Shown: positions 44,929 through 54,395 of the stretch, piece after piece | How positions within the stretch are numbered: the first letter of the stretch is position 1 | Layout: each line of letters opens with the position of its first letter | Notes under the pieces: generated by a model | Databases searched by the model: none | What the model saw: only the letters and a program-made list of their open reading frames with translations | Told to the model about the DNA's origin: nothing | Assembly (NCBI GenBank): GCA_027026255.1 | Contig: JALVOT010000017.1 | Location: 62,001-126,000 of the forward strand | DNA from: Caldifarciminota bacterium | GTDB taxonomy: Bacteria > Hydrothermota > Tepidihabitantia > SM23-42 | Reading direction: 5' to 3' | Length of the DNA: 64,000 bases | Program-made: the position numbers and the translations under genes

Positions 44929-45603
44929 ATGGGTGATTTATTAAATATTTTTACTGAACCAGCAGGGGTCTTTGAAAAACTTAAAGCACATCCGCATTGG
45001 TTAACACCTTTTCTGGTGGTTTTGATTATCGTTGCCCTGAGTTCGGCATTAACCTTTAAATTGGGTCGAGAAAAGATTATGGTCCGACAGGAACAGTTAA
45101 TGCGGGATCGCGGTATGACCGATGAAGAGATTGAAAAAACCCTGGAGATTTCCCGCGGTCCTTTACCGATTATCTTCAGTCTAATCGGAGGCGCATTTTA
45201 TACAGCGGTTATAATCTTATTATTATCTCTGGTGCTCCACCTTTTTACTCCGGTCTTTGGCGGAGAGAGTAATTTTCGTCTTACCTTCTCTGTAGTCTGT
45301 TATAGTTCACTTATACTCGCCGTGGCGGCAATACTGAAAATTGTTCTGGTTGCCGTAACACATTCTCCTTATATATCAACATCCTTAACCCTTTTTTCAC
45401 CCCGGCTTTCTGAAAAAACCTTCCTCTATAAACTCCTTGCCGGCTTCGATTTCTTTGTAATCTGGGAAATGATTCTGGTGGCATTGGGGATATCCATTAC
45501 CAACAAAATAAGAAAAGATAATGCATATATCTTGGTCTTTGCAATCTGGATTGTTTCGGTATTTATCGGTATTGGCCTGGGCAGCCTGCACGGGCAGGGA
45601 TAG
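44929..45603 (+). CDS. YIP1-family membrane protein
   Basis: 224 aa with five hydrophobic segments (WLTPFLVVLIIVALSSAL, LIGGAFYTAVIILLLSLVL, and three more in the C-terminal half) and the YIP1-like start LLNIFTEPAGVFEKLKAHPH. Ribosome site AAGGAG. The role in bacteria is unclear. It precedes an efflux operon, possibly co-transcribed. Confidence 0.75.
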   Translation: MGDLLNIFTEPAGVFEKLKAHPHWLTPFLVVLIIVALSSALTFKLGREKIMVRQEQLMRDRGMTDEEIEKTLEISRGPLPIIFSLIGGAFYTAVIILLLSLVLHLFTPVFGGESNFRLTFSVVCYSSLILAVAAILKIVLVAVTHSPYISTSLTLFSPRLSEKTFLYKLLAGFDFFVIWEMILVALGISITNKIRKDNAYILVFAIWIVSVFIGIGLGSLHGQG

Positions 45604-45654
45604 ATTGAATCTTTTGTTTAAATATTATGTCTAAATTATAATGGAGACGGAGTG

Positions 45655-46893
45655 ATGATAATCCTTTTTTTATTTTTTCAGGTTGATTCCCTTTCTCTAA
45701 GTCAGGCGATCGACTGTGCCCTGGCGGGGAGTCCGGTCTATAATGAATCCCGGGCTTCACTCTCCCTGGTGCGTATCCAATTCTATAAAAGTTTATCAAA
45801 TCTTTTACCGACAATAACCACCCGGGCCCGATATACAAAGAGCACTTTCCAGGGCTTTGATACCGATTCGTATACCGGTTCGATAAATCTGACGGTTCCG
45901 ATATTTGATATCGATGTAATTGGCTCAATCATCCTCTCCAAGGAACAATTGAGCAGCAGTGAAATAAATTATAAGACGGAAATTGCGCGCCTGATATTGA
46001 ATCTCAAGACTGCATACTACAAACTTGTCAATACCCGGGAATTTCTCAAGGCTTCAGAAATCACCATTAAACATGCCCGGGAGAATCTTAAGTTGATAAA
46101 GACAAAATATTCAATCGGTTCGGCATCCCGACTGGAAAAACTCCAGGCTGAGGTCTTTTATCTCCGTGCCCTTGAAAATAAGGCAAATGCAATTACCCGG
46201 AGGGTTAACGCCCGGGAAGAACTGAAATCACTCCTGGGGGTTGAACATAATATCTATGCCACTGATTCCCTTGTTATGCCCGACCGCATTGACCTGCCAG
46301 ACCTTGATTCAATACTGACAATAATTGATCGGGTAAACCTTGACATTCAATCAGCCCATAAACTTGCCGGTATCGCCCGCACCGGTCTGGTCCTTTCTTA
46401 TTTAGCATTCCTGCCCAAAGTCTCTTTCTTTTATGGATATAACACCACCGCCGATTCTTTGATTTTTGATTTTCAATACTACAGGGATAATCATACAACC
46501 GACTACGGCATCAATATTTCCCCGCCCCTTTTTGAAATAAAGACCATTATCTTTAACTGGCTAACCGCAAAAAAAGAGTATCATATCAAGCAGTTTACTG
46601 AACGGCGTGTTGAACTGGAGACCAAAAAGGCATTGCGGACATCTTATTATACATTAAAAGGAGCAATCGATAAATTGCACTACGCCCGGCGGGCATTTGA
46701 GGCGGCAAACGAGGCGGCAACAATCGCCCGGGAGCAGTTCCGACTCGGTGCGGTTTCCTTACTCGATTTACTCCAGAGTGAAGAGGAATTATACGATGCC
46801 AAACTCTCTTTCAATACTGCATTAGAAAATTATTACCTGCAGAAGGCAAACTTTTCATATCTGGCCGGGGAGTTTGTTCTTAAAAAGGAGTGA
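45655..46893 (+). CDS. TolC-family outer membrane efflux protein
   Basis: 412 aa from the ATG after GGAGACGGAG; the track starts one codon earlier at GTG. Short signal peptide (MIILFLFFQVDS), then the two TolC repeats with long helices (LSQAIDCALAGSPVYNESRA; LGAVSLLDLLQSEEELYDA). Forms the outer-membrane tunnel for the adaptor and MacB-type pump encoded next. Stop followed closely by the adaptor start. Confidence 0.9.
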   Translation: MIILFLFFQVDSLSLSQAIDCALAGSPVYNESRASLSLVRIQFYKSLSNLLPTITTRARYTKSTFQGFDTDSYTGSINLTVPIFDIDVIGSIILSKEQLSSSEINYKTEIARLILNLKTAYYKLVNTREFLKASEITIKHARENLKLIKTKYSIGSASRLEKLQAEVFYLRALENKANAITRRVNAREELKSLLGVEHNIYATDSLVMPDRIDLPDLDSILTIIDRVNLDIQSAHKLAGIARTGLVLSYLAFLPKVSFFYGYNTTADSLIFDFQYYRDNHTTDYGINISPPLFEIKTIIFNWLTAKKEYHIKQFTERRVELETKKALRTSYYTLKGAIDKLHYARRAFEAANEAATIAREQFRLGAVSLLDLLQSEEELYDAKLSFNTALENYYLQKANFSYLAGEFVLKKE

Positions 46894-46895
46894 TT

Positions 46896-48035
46896 ATGAA
46901 AAAGATAATTTTTATTATTGGGATCATTGTGATTATCATCCTGGTTGTGGTGCTGAACCTTTCCCATAAAGAATCGGGAAAAGATGTCGAGGTTGCATTG
47001 GTTAAAAAAGGAGCGATTGTATCAAGGGTATCGGCTTCAGGAAATCTTAAGGCAAAAAGTCAAATCGATATCTCGGCTGAGACCATAGGACGGATTAAAA
47101 AAATTTATTATAAAGAGGGTGACTATGTAAAAAAGGGGAATTTGATAATTGAACTTGATGATATTAAAGCCCGGGCCAATAAAAAACTTGCCCGGGCACA
47201 ACTTGCCCAGGCAAAACAGGATTTTACCCGCGCCAAAGAACTTTTTGAAAAAAAATTGATTTCTGAAGAAAATTTTGAGAAGGCAAAACTGCATTATGAA
47301 AGTGCCCGGGCAAGTTATGAGCAGGCGCTTGATGCCTATAATAAGACAAAGATTTATGCCCCGATCTCCGGAAAAATAATGAAGATAAATGTTGAGGAAG
47401 GAGAGACCGCGGTGATGGGCACAATGAATTACCAGGGCACCGTCCTTATGACGATTGCTGATTTATCCAGGATGATTGCTGTGGTTAAGGTTGATGAAAC
47501 TGATATTCCTCAGATTAAGATAGGCCAGGCCGCGGAGGTAGTTGCAGACGCCCTGCCCGATTCTGCATTTAAAGGGAAAGTAACCAAAGTTGGATTGATG
47601 CCGATTGTAAGTCACCTTGCTACAGAGACCGCAACCGAATTTGAAGTTGAGATTGAACTGGATGAATTTTCACCGAGATTGAGACCCGGAATGAATGTTA
47701 AGGCTGATATCATCGTGAACAAAAAGTCTGATGTTTTAACCATCCCGCTTCAGGCCGTAGGCAGAAAAAAGAAGAAAAAGGATACGGTATTTTTGGTGAA
47801 AGACGGCCGGGCTGAGTTAAAGGAAGTGGAAATCGGTGCCCGAAGTGATACCGATGCTGAAATAATATCGGGGCTGGTCGAAGGAGATACAGTAATCATC
47901 GGACCTTATCGAATCCTTTCAAAGTTGAAAGATGGTGATCTGATTCAGTTTGAAGAATCAGAAGAATCAAAAGAAAAGGCGCCATCCCGTAAAAGGGCGC
48001 ACCGACTTATTCGCTTTATCAAAAAATATGGCTGA
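46896..48035 (+). CDS. Efflux periplasmic adaptor (MacA/HlyD family)
   Basis: 379 aa from MKKIIFIIGIIVIIILVVV (ATG after AAGGAG). One N-terminal membrane anchor, a lipoyl-like half (ISAETIGRIKKIYYKEGDYV), a helical hairpin, the second lipoyl half (TKIYAPISGKIMKI) and a beta barrel (GMNVKADIIVNKKSDVLTIP). Links the MacB-type ABC pump to TolC. Confidence 0.92.
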   Translation: MKKIIFIIGIIVIIILVVVLNLSHKESGKDVEVALVKKGAIVSRVSASGNLKAKSQIDISAETIGRIKKIYYKEGDYVKKGNLIIELDDIKARANKKLARAQLAQAKQDFTRAKELFEKKLISEENFEKAKLHYESARASYEQALDAYNKTKIYAPISGKIMKINVEEGETAVMGTMNYQGTVLMTIADLSRMIAVVKVDETDIPQIKIGQAAEVVADALPDSAFKGKVTKVGLMPIVSHLATETATEFEVEIELDEFSPRLRPGMNVKADIIVNKKSDVLTIPLQAVGRKKKKKDTVFLVKDGRAELKEVEIGARSDTDAEIISGLVEGDTVIIGPYRILSKLKDGDLIQFEESEESKEKAPSRKRAHRLIRFIKKYG

Positions 48036-48720
48036 GAAAACAGAAAAATCGGTTGTTTGTAAGGGTATCAATATTCATAAGACCTACTGGCGGGGTAAAA
48101 TTGAGGTGCATGCCCTGCAGGGTGTGGATATTGAAATCAGAAGGAATGAATATATATCGATTATGGGTGCATCAGGTTCAGGAAAATCGACATTAATCCA
48201 TATCCTGGGCTGTCTTGATACCCCGACCAGAGGTGAATATTACTTAGAAGAAAAAAGGGTTTCTGAATTCAGTGATGATGAACTGGCACGGATAAGGAAT
48301 CAGTCGATAGGATTTGTTTTTCAGGAATTTAATCTTCTGCCCAGACTTTCGGCTTTAGAGAATGTAGCATTACCTTTGGTATATGCAGGTAAAAAAAGGA
48401 TAGAACGAATAAAGAAAAGTCGGGCAATCTTAGAAAAACTCGGCCTGGGTGAAAGAATCCATCATCGACCCAATGAACTCTCCGGCGGAGAATGCCAGCG
48501 TGTTGCGATTGCCCGGGCGCTTATTAATGAACCCAAAATTATCTTCGCCGATGAGCCAACCGGAAATCTTGATTCCAAAACCGGTCAGGAGATAATGGCG
48601 ATATTTGATAAACTTGTTGAAGAGGGAAACACCTTGGTGATGGTTACCCATGACCCCGATATTGCCCGAAGTGCCCGGCGTATCATAAAATTAAAAGACG
48701 GCAGAATTGGTGATGCATAA
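48028..48720 (+). CDS. MacB-type ABC exporter ATP-binding protein
   Basis: 230 aa from [13 protein letters not shown]; overlaps the adaptor stop by 8 nt, so the longer reported start is not used. Walker [16 protein letters not shown], signature [16 protein letters not shown], Walker [14 protein letters not shown]-loop VTHDPD. LolD/MacB group. Confidence 0.93.
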   Translation: MAEKTEKSVVCKGINIHKTYWRGKIEVHALQGVDIEIRRNEYISIMGASGSGKSTLIHILGCLDTPTRGEYYLEEKRVSEFSDDELARIRNQSIGFVFQEFNLLPRLSALENVALPLVYAGKKRIERIKKSRAILEKLGLGERIHHRPNELSGGECQRVAIARALINEPKIIFADEPTGNLDSKTGQEIMAIFDKLVEEGNTLVMVTHDPDIARSARRIIKLKDGRIGDA

Positions 48721-49960
48721 TATACTGGAATCCATAGCCCTTGCCCTTCAGACCTTCAAGACCCATAAGTTACGCTCATTTTTAACAATCCTTGGTGTCA
48801 TTATTGGTGTGAGCACGGTCATCGCCATTCTCTCTCTGATTGAGGGATTGAACCAGGCGGTTACCGGTCAGATTCGTTCCCTTGGTTCGGATGTAATATA
48901 TCTTACAAAATATTCAATGGTGCGAAGGGGACCGGCTGAGATTGAGAAGATTGCGCGGCGTCGGGACTTTACTCCGGATGATGCAATTGCAATCAGTCGT
49001 CTGCCTTCAGTGGCTGCGACTGCCCCGGTAATCGAGAGACAGTGGAATAAATTGAAGTATCATAATAAAGAATCCGGGCAGATTTCCATCATCGGCTCGA
49101 ATCAATATTTTTCAAAGGTGAGCAACCGCACCGTGCAAAGCGGTCGGGACCTGACTGAGAGCGATGTTGCACACAGACGCAATGTCGGAGTAATCGGTTC
49201 CAAAGTGGCGGCTGACCTGTTTGAAGAAGAATCACCGATTGGAAAGGAGTTGACTATCCGGGGTAAACGGATTCGGATTGTCGGGGTATTCGAAGAGAAG
49301 GGCGCCTTTCTTGGTCAGAGTATGGACAATTTTATTCTTGTCCCTTATTCATTCTTTGAGAAACTATTTCCCGGCAAAACCCTTTCGATATTTGACAGGG
49401 CTTTCTCCACCTATTCAATTCATATTATGCCCCGACCGAAGAAGTTGGATTCGGCGATCGATGAGGTGCGGGAATTGATGCGGAGAAGAAGGGGTTTGAC
49501 ATTTGATAAACCGGATGATTTTGAATTGAATACCCAGGAGATGTTACTGGATATTTATCATAGTATTACCCAGGTGGGATTTGTAGCAATTGTCGCCATC
49601 GCGGCGATTTCATTGATTGTTGGGGGAATTGGGATTATGAATATTATGCTCGTTTCAGTAGCGGAAAGGACCCGGGAAATCGGTATCCGCAAGGCGGTCG
49701 GTGCATCAAACAGAAACATCCTACTACAATTTCTCTTTGAATCAGTAGTCCTGGCATTAATAGGTGGAATTATCGGTATCGTCTTTGGAATACTTCTGGC
49801 AAAGTTGATTTCTGCTGTTTCCCCCCTTAAGGCGGCGGTTGCTTTATGGATGGTCCTTTTGGGATTCGGCTTTTCTGCGGCGGTGGGGATTTTCTTCGGT
49901 ATCTACCCGGCGCATCGTGCTGCCGGACTCAATCCGATTGAGGCATTAAGATACGAATAG
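48713..49960 (+). CDS. MacB-type ABC exporter permease
   Basis: 415 aa. An N-terminal helix (HKLRSFLTILGVIIGVSTVIAIL), a large periplasmic MacB core domain, then three C-terminal helices with the FtsX motif VAERTREIGIRKAVGASNRN. Exports peptides, lipids or drugs with the adaptor and TolC. Ends 1 nt from the convergent PBP gene. Confidence 0.92.
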   Translation: MHNILESIALALQTFKTHKLRSFLTILGVIIGVSTVIAILSLIEGLNQAVTGQIRSLGSDVIYLTKYSMVRRGPAEIEKIARRRDFTPDDAIAISRLPSVAATAPVIERQWNKLKYHNKESGQISIIGSNQYFSKVSNRTVQSGRDLTESDVAHRRNVGVIGSKVAADLFEEESPIGKELTIRGKRIRIVGVFEEKGAFLGQSMDNFILVPYSFFEKLFPGKTLSIFDRAFSTYSIHIMPRPKKLDSAIDEVRELMRRRRGLTFDKPDDFELNTQEMLLDIYHSITQVGFVAIVAIAAISLIVGGIGIMNIMLVSVAERTREIGIRKAVGASNRNILLQFLFESVVLALIGGIIGIVFGILLAKLISAVSPLKAAVALWMVLLGFGFSAAVGIFFGIYPAHRAAGLNPIEALRYE

Positions 49961-49961
49961 G

Positions 49962-52034
49962 TTATCGTATACCTTCAAAGTCTTCCTGAAATTTTGTGCC
50001 TGATTTGAAGATATGAAGGTCACAGGAATCCTTGGGTTCAGTGCCTTTTATGAATATTTCATACCTTGCCTTAGGGCAATATTTTCGCGCCAATTTACCG
50101 GACTTGGTGCATATCCGGCACCAGGCCAGGCCGGACGAAGGTCTGGGAAAGTCTTTGTTCTGAACTGTATCAATATGTGCCATCAGGTCTCCCCATATGG
50201 GCGCTGATACTACACCACCTGTAGCACCCCTGAATATCCTTCGGTTATCATCATAACCAATCCATATCCCACAGGCATAATCCGGTGTAAATCCAATGAA
50301 CCAGGCATCACTGTAATTATTTGTAGTGCCGGTTTTACCTGCAGCCGGCCCTTTATAATATCTTCTAATTCGATATGCGGTTCCCCCATCTACGACAGAA
50401 CGCATAAGGTCCGTCATCACATATGCAGTCTGAGGTGAAATTCTCTTTTCAGGAATCGGATTTGAAGTTTCAATAACTGTGCCATCGCGGTCTGTAATCC
50501 TGCGGATAAGTATCGGTTTCACACTTTCGCCAAGATTGGCAATGGTTCCTGCAGCATTTACCATCTCCAGAAGGTTTACCTCGCAGGCACCGAGTGCCAG
50601 AGAGATAACCGGTAAAAGGGGTGATTCCACACCAAGATTATGGGCATACTGAACCACCAGCTCCGGACCGAGACTGCGTATCAATCTTATTGCAACAAGA
50701 TTGCGGGAAAGTTGTAACGCCTTCCTTAAGGTTATTGGTCCCAAAAATTTTCGGTCATAATTTGAAGGACGATATATAGAATCCACGCCTGGAATCTCTA
50801 AGACAATGGGGAGGTCGAGGACGATATCAGCCGGGGTAAAGCCATTATCAATCGCTGCCGTAAAGACAAATATCTTAAAGGCACTGCCCGCCTGCCTGCG
50901 CGCCTGGGTTGCGCGATTGAATTGGCTCTGGGAAAAATCCCTGCCGCCGATCAATGCCTTCACCTCGCCGGTGTGATAGTCCATAAGCACCAGGGCAGCC
51001 TGGAGATAAGGAATCGCCATTATTGTATCATTTATGCTTAGAGAATCGTATTTTGACTTGGGGTCGGGCAGGTGATAATCTTTTTCCAGTGTGCTCAGAT
51101 GTCGGTTTAAAATCTCTTCGGCAACCCTCTGGATATTGGAATTCATAGTTGTATAGATATTCGCCCCGCTTCGATAGAGAAATTCCGGACCATATTTTAA
51201 TTGCAAATATCTTCTTACCTCTTCAAGGAAATATGGTCCGACCTGTTCTGTTTTATTATGTTCAACAACATTTAATGATTCCTGAACCGCCTTTTGATAC
51301 TGAGTCCGGGTGATTACTTTATTGTCCAGCATCTTTTTAAGAATGAAATTACGCCTCTTCTTTGCCCGGTCCGGATGTTTATATGGCGAGTAGTATTCAG
51401 GTGATTTTGGCAGGGCGATTAGCAGCGCCGATTCACTTATATCAACCGAAGAGATATTTTTATTAAAGTAGTATTTGGCAGCGGTAGCAACACCATAACG
51501 ACCCTGCCCAAAATTAATCTGATTGAGATACATTTCTAAAATCTCATCCTTGGTATATGTTCTCTCAATACGGATTGCCAGTGCAATCTCTTTTAATTTT
51601 CGCACCAGGGTCTGTTCCATCGTGAGAAACATATTTCGGGCAAGTTGCATTGTAATTGTGCTTCCCCCCTGGACGATTCTCATATGAGTGAGGTTCAGTA
51701 AAAATGATTTGAAAAGACGTAAAATATCCACCCCCCAGTGCTTGTAAAAACGTTTATCCTCAATACAGATAAAACCATTTTTCAGATATTCCGGCACCTG
51801 ATCAAGACTTGCCAGTTCCCGCCGTTCAATAAAAAATTCGCGGACCAGATTGCCCTGGTCATCAAAGATTTTTGTTGCAACCGGTGGGGCAAAAAATGAG
51901 ATCGATTCTGCAGGCGGGAGGTCGCTGACAATATATAGATAGGTGCCCAGACCAAAACCCAGCACAAGGGCGAGCACAAAGAGCAGAATCCAGGTGCGAA
52001 GTTTTAGTTTAAAGCCTCTTTTCGGTCTGCGCAT
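49962..52034 (-). CDS. Penicillin-binding protein 1A (bifunctional)
   Basis: 690 aa class A PBP: N-terminal membrane anchor (WILLFVLALVLGFGLGTYLY), glycosyltransferase domain (ICIEDKRFYKHWGVD, QGGSTITMQLARNMF), transpeptidase with SxxK in GSAFKIF, SRN and GKTGTTN. A cysteine-containing tail (CRICTKSGKLARKYCPKARY) is common in this group. Builds and cross-links peptidoglycan in the periplasm. Overlaps the ABC ATPase gene by 26 nt. Confidence 0.95.
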   Translation of the reverse strand: MRRPKRGFKLKLRTWILLFVLALVLGFGLGTYLYIVSDLPPAESISFFAPPVATKIFDDQGNLVREFFIERRELASLDQVPEYLKNGFICIEDKRFYKHWGVDILRLFKSFLLNLTHMRIVQGGSTITMQLARNMFLTMEQTLVRKLKEIALAIRIERTYTKDEILEMYLNQINFGQGRYGVATAAKYYFNKNISSVDISESALLIALPKSPEYYSPYKHPDRAKKRRNFILKKMLDNKVITRTQYQKAVQESLNVVEHNKTEQVGPYFLEEVRRYLQLKYGPEFLYRSGANIYTTMNSNIQRVAEEILNRHLSTLEKDYHLPDPKSKYDSLSINDTIMAIPYLQAALVLMDYHTGEVKALIGGRDFSQSQFNRATQARRQAGSAFKIFVFTAAIDNGFTPADIVLDLPIVLEIPGVDSIYRPSNYDRKFLGPITLRKALQLSRNLVAIRLIRSLGPELVVQYAHNLGVESPLLPVISLALGACEVNLLEMVNAAGTIANLGESVKPILIRRITDRDGTVIETSNPIPEKRISPQTAYVMTDLMRSVVDGGTAYRIRRYYKGPAAGKTGTTNNYSDAWFIGFTPDYACGIWIGYDDNRRIFRGATGGVVSAPIWGDLMAHIDTVQNKDFPRPSSGLAWCRICTKSGKLARKYCPKARYEIFIKGTEPKDSCDLHIFKSGTKFQEDFEGIR

Positions 52035-53073
52035 CGAATAGATAAATTTTATCCTGTGGAACCTTTAACTTAAATGATTCTTCAGGCTCAGGATATAGGT
52101 CAGGAGGGATACGTGCACACAATGTTATCCCTTCACAATGGCCGTAGATATATTTTTCGTTTCCCATTGGTTGAATTAAATCAACAATAATTTCAATCTC
52201 CAAACCATCTTCAGAAAAATCATCCGGTCTGATTCCCAATTCCACCTCTTTGCCTGCCGATGATAAAAACCTTTTTTTCAATTTCAGTTTTAATGGAGGA
52301 TGGACAAAGATTGCTTCTCCGTTATTGTTTTCTATCTTACCCCGGATAAAATTCATCGGCGGGCTGCCGATAAAACCGGCGACAAATTTATTATCAGGGT
52401 TATTATAGAGGGTGAGAGGGTCGGCAATCTGCTGGACCTCACCGTCCTTAAGCACAATGATCTTCTGTCCCAGAGTCATCGCCTCAACCTGATCATGGGT
52501 TACATAGATGATTGTAGCAGATAGTCTTTTATGAATTCGTGCCAGTTCAGTTCTCATCTGAACCCTCAATGTTGCATCAAGATTGGATAACGGCTCATCA
52601 AAAAGAAACAACCTTGGTTCTCGAACAATCGCCCTTCCCAGGGCAACCCGCTGGCGCTGACCGCCAGAAAGCTTTGCTGGTTTTCTCTTCAAAAAGCTGG
52701 TAAGACCAAGAATATCGGCGGCATTTTTGACCCGCTTTTCTATCTCATCACTGTCATAGCCGCGCATCTTAAGAGCAAATGCCATATTGTCATATACATT
52801 CATATGGGGATAAAGGGCATAATTCTGAAATACCATTGCCACATTCCGCTCTCCGGGTGATAATTTATCGATACATTCATTATCAATAAAGATATTTCCA
52901 GAGGTAAGCTGCTCAAGCCCGGCGATTAACCTTAAGGTCGTTGTCTTACCGCATCCGGATGGACCGACCAGCACTATAAATTCTTTATCCTTCGCCTGGA
53001 ATGTAATCTCCTTTGCCCCATAGATTTTGTGGTCGAATATTTTTGTCACCTTTTCCAATCTGAGTTCAGCCAC
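52009..53073 (-). CDS. UgpC/MalK-type ABC transporter ATP-binding protein
   Basis: 354 aa, GTG start overlapping the accD stop. Walker A GPSGCGKTTTLRLIAG, signature LSGGQRQRVALGRAIV, Walker B LFLFDEPLSNLDATLR, and C-terminal TOBE-like repeats. Members energise sugar or glycerol-3-phosphate importers. No permease or binding protein is near, so it may serve several transporters as MsmX does. Confidence 0.92.
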   Translation of the reverse strand: MAELRLEKVTKIFDHKIYGAKEITFQAKDKEFIVLVGPSGCGKTTTLRLIAGLEQLTSGNIFIDNECIDKLSPGERNVAMVFQNYALYPHMNVYDNMAFALKMRGYDSDEIEKRVKNAADILGLTSFLKRKPAKLSGGQRQRVALGRAIVREPRLFLFDEPLSNLDATLRVQMRTELARIHKRLSATIIYVTHDQVEAMTLGQKIIVLKDGEVQQIADPLTLYNNPDNKFVAGFIGSPPMNFIRGKIENNNGEAIFVHPPLKLKLKKRFLSSAGKEVELGIRPDDFSEDGLEIEIIVDLIQPMGNEKYIYGHCEGITLCARIPPDLYPEPEESFKLKVPQDKIYLFDAQTEKRL

Positions 53074-53896
53074 TTTCCCAGATAATATTTAATATTTTAA
53101 TCAAAATATTGCGCATCTCTTTTCTTGAGACAACAAGGTCGACCAGACCATGTTCAAGCATAAACTTAGACCGTTGAAATCCTGGAGGGAGTTTTTCTCC
53201 AATGGTCTGCTCAATCACCCGGGGTCCGGTAAATCCCAGGAGGGCGCCGGGTTCAGCAATTATTATATCACCGAGTGAGGCATAGGATGCCATAACCCCG
53301 GCAGTAGTCGGGTGGGTAAGGATTGACAAAAATGGGATTCTTTCTTTTGCCAAGAGGGCAAGTTCCGCCGAGGTCTTTGCCATCTGCATTAAAGAAAAAA
53401 TACCTTCCTGCATCCGGGCACCACCGGATGCCGAGAGGATGATCAAAGGGAAGCGTCTTGCCCGGGCCAATCTGATTGCCCGGGCGATCTTTTCACCCAC
53501 TACCGAACCCATACTTCCGCCCATAAATCCGAAATCCATTGCGGTAAACACTACCGGGATTCCACCGATTCGGGCAAGACCGTAAACAACAGCATCTTTC
53601 ATACCGGTCTTTTTCTGGGCAGATTTTATCTTCTTTTTATATTCTGGAAAGTTAAGTGGGTCAACAGCTTCCAGGTCTTTATCCTTCTCATCCAGGTGGG
53701 CATCATCCAGAAGCAGGGTAATATAGTTTCGACAGCCAATCCTGAAATGGAAATTGCACCGGGGGCAGATCCAGAGGTTTTTTTGTAATTCTTTACGATA
53801 AAGAATTTCACCACATGGCTCACACTTCACCCAGAGGCCGTCAGGTAACTTGAGTTTCTCCTCAGGCCTTGCCTTAACCTTTTTCCGAAACCACAT
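53066..53896 (-). CDS. accD: Acetyl-CoA carboxylase carboxyltransferase subunit beta
   Basis: Transfers carboxyl from biotin to acetyl-CoA for fatty-acid synthesis. 276 aa: N-terminal zinc ribbon (VKCEPCGEILYRK, WICPRCNFHF), then the crotonase-like core with FTAMDFGFMGGSMGSVVGEK and ASGGARMQEGIFSLMQMAKT. No ribosome site; the -10 box ends 7 nt before the ATG, so the mRNA is likely leaderless. Leads an operon with the ABC ATPase and PBP1A. accA is not in the window. Confidence 0.95.
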   Translation of the reverse strand: MWFRKKVKARPEEKLKLPDGLWVKCEPCGEILYRKELQKNLWICPRCNFHFRIGCRNYITLLLDDAHLDEKDKDLEAVDPLNFPEYKKKIKSAQKKTGMKDAVVYGLARIGGIPVVFTAMDFGFMGGSMGSVVGEKIARAIRLARARRFPLIILSASGGARMQEGIFSLMQMAKTSAELALLAKERIPFLSILTHPTTAGVMASYASLGDIIIAEPGALLGFTGPRVIEQTIGEKLPPGFQRSKFMLEHGLVDLVVSRKEMRNILIKILNIIWESG

Positions 53897-53903
53897 AGTA
53901 TCT

Positions 53904-53931
53904 ATTCTAACTCAATTTATAAGATTGTCAA
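53904..53931 (-). promoter_or_regulatory. Leaderless-type promoter of accD
   Basis: Minus strand TTGACA, 16 nt, TAGAAT, then 7 nt to the ATG. Confidence 0.7.
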
Positions 53932-54042
53932 TAATGTTTATGCGGAATCAGCAATAATAAAGGATTGGCCGCAGTGGCCCGATATCAAGAAGGAAAAAAC
54001 AGGAAAGATTTTATATGTTGAAATCTATCTGAATCTTTTTGC

Positions 54043-54071
54043 TTGACAGACCGATTACCGACATATATAAT
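54043..54071 (+). promoter_or_regulatory. Consensus promoter of the 53-aa membrane protein
   Basis: Perfect TTGACA and TATAAT with a 17-nt spacer. Confidence 0.8.
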
Positions 54072-54095
54072 TAGCGGTTTCAAAAGGAGGTTAAA

Positions 54096-54257
54096 ATGAA
54101 ATTTTTATTTATCGCCTTAATTGTGGTTATCTTATTCTGGCTTATCTCAATATTCATCCAGCATGCAGATAAGGCGAAACGGGAGCGGCTGATAAAGAAA
54201 CGGTTAGAAGAGAAGAAAAGGGAGGAAGCGGAAAAGGAAAAGGGCATCTTTAGATAG
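54096..54257 (+). CDS. 53-aa single-span membrane protein
   Basis: Too short for the ORF track. ATG after AAGGAGG; one membrane helix (FLFIALIVVILFWLISIF) followed by a strongly charged K/E/R tail ending in GIFR. A perfect promoter and ribosome site argue that it is real and well expressed. No family recognised. Convergent with the HD-GYP gene. Confidence 0.72.
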   Translation: MKFLFIALIVVILFWLISIFIQHADKAKRERLIKKRLEEKKREEAEKEKGIFR

Positions 54258-54395
54258 TCTATTTTTAGGCACCGCAGATATTTTAATAAAATATGCAGAT
54301 GCGTTGAGTTCTGTTTTTATTTATTTCCACTTTTTATCGGTAAAAATGTAATATTCTATATTTTAATCGCAACTCAAACCAGATTAAAGAATCAT

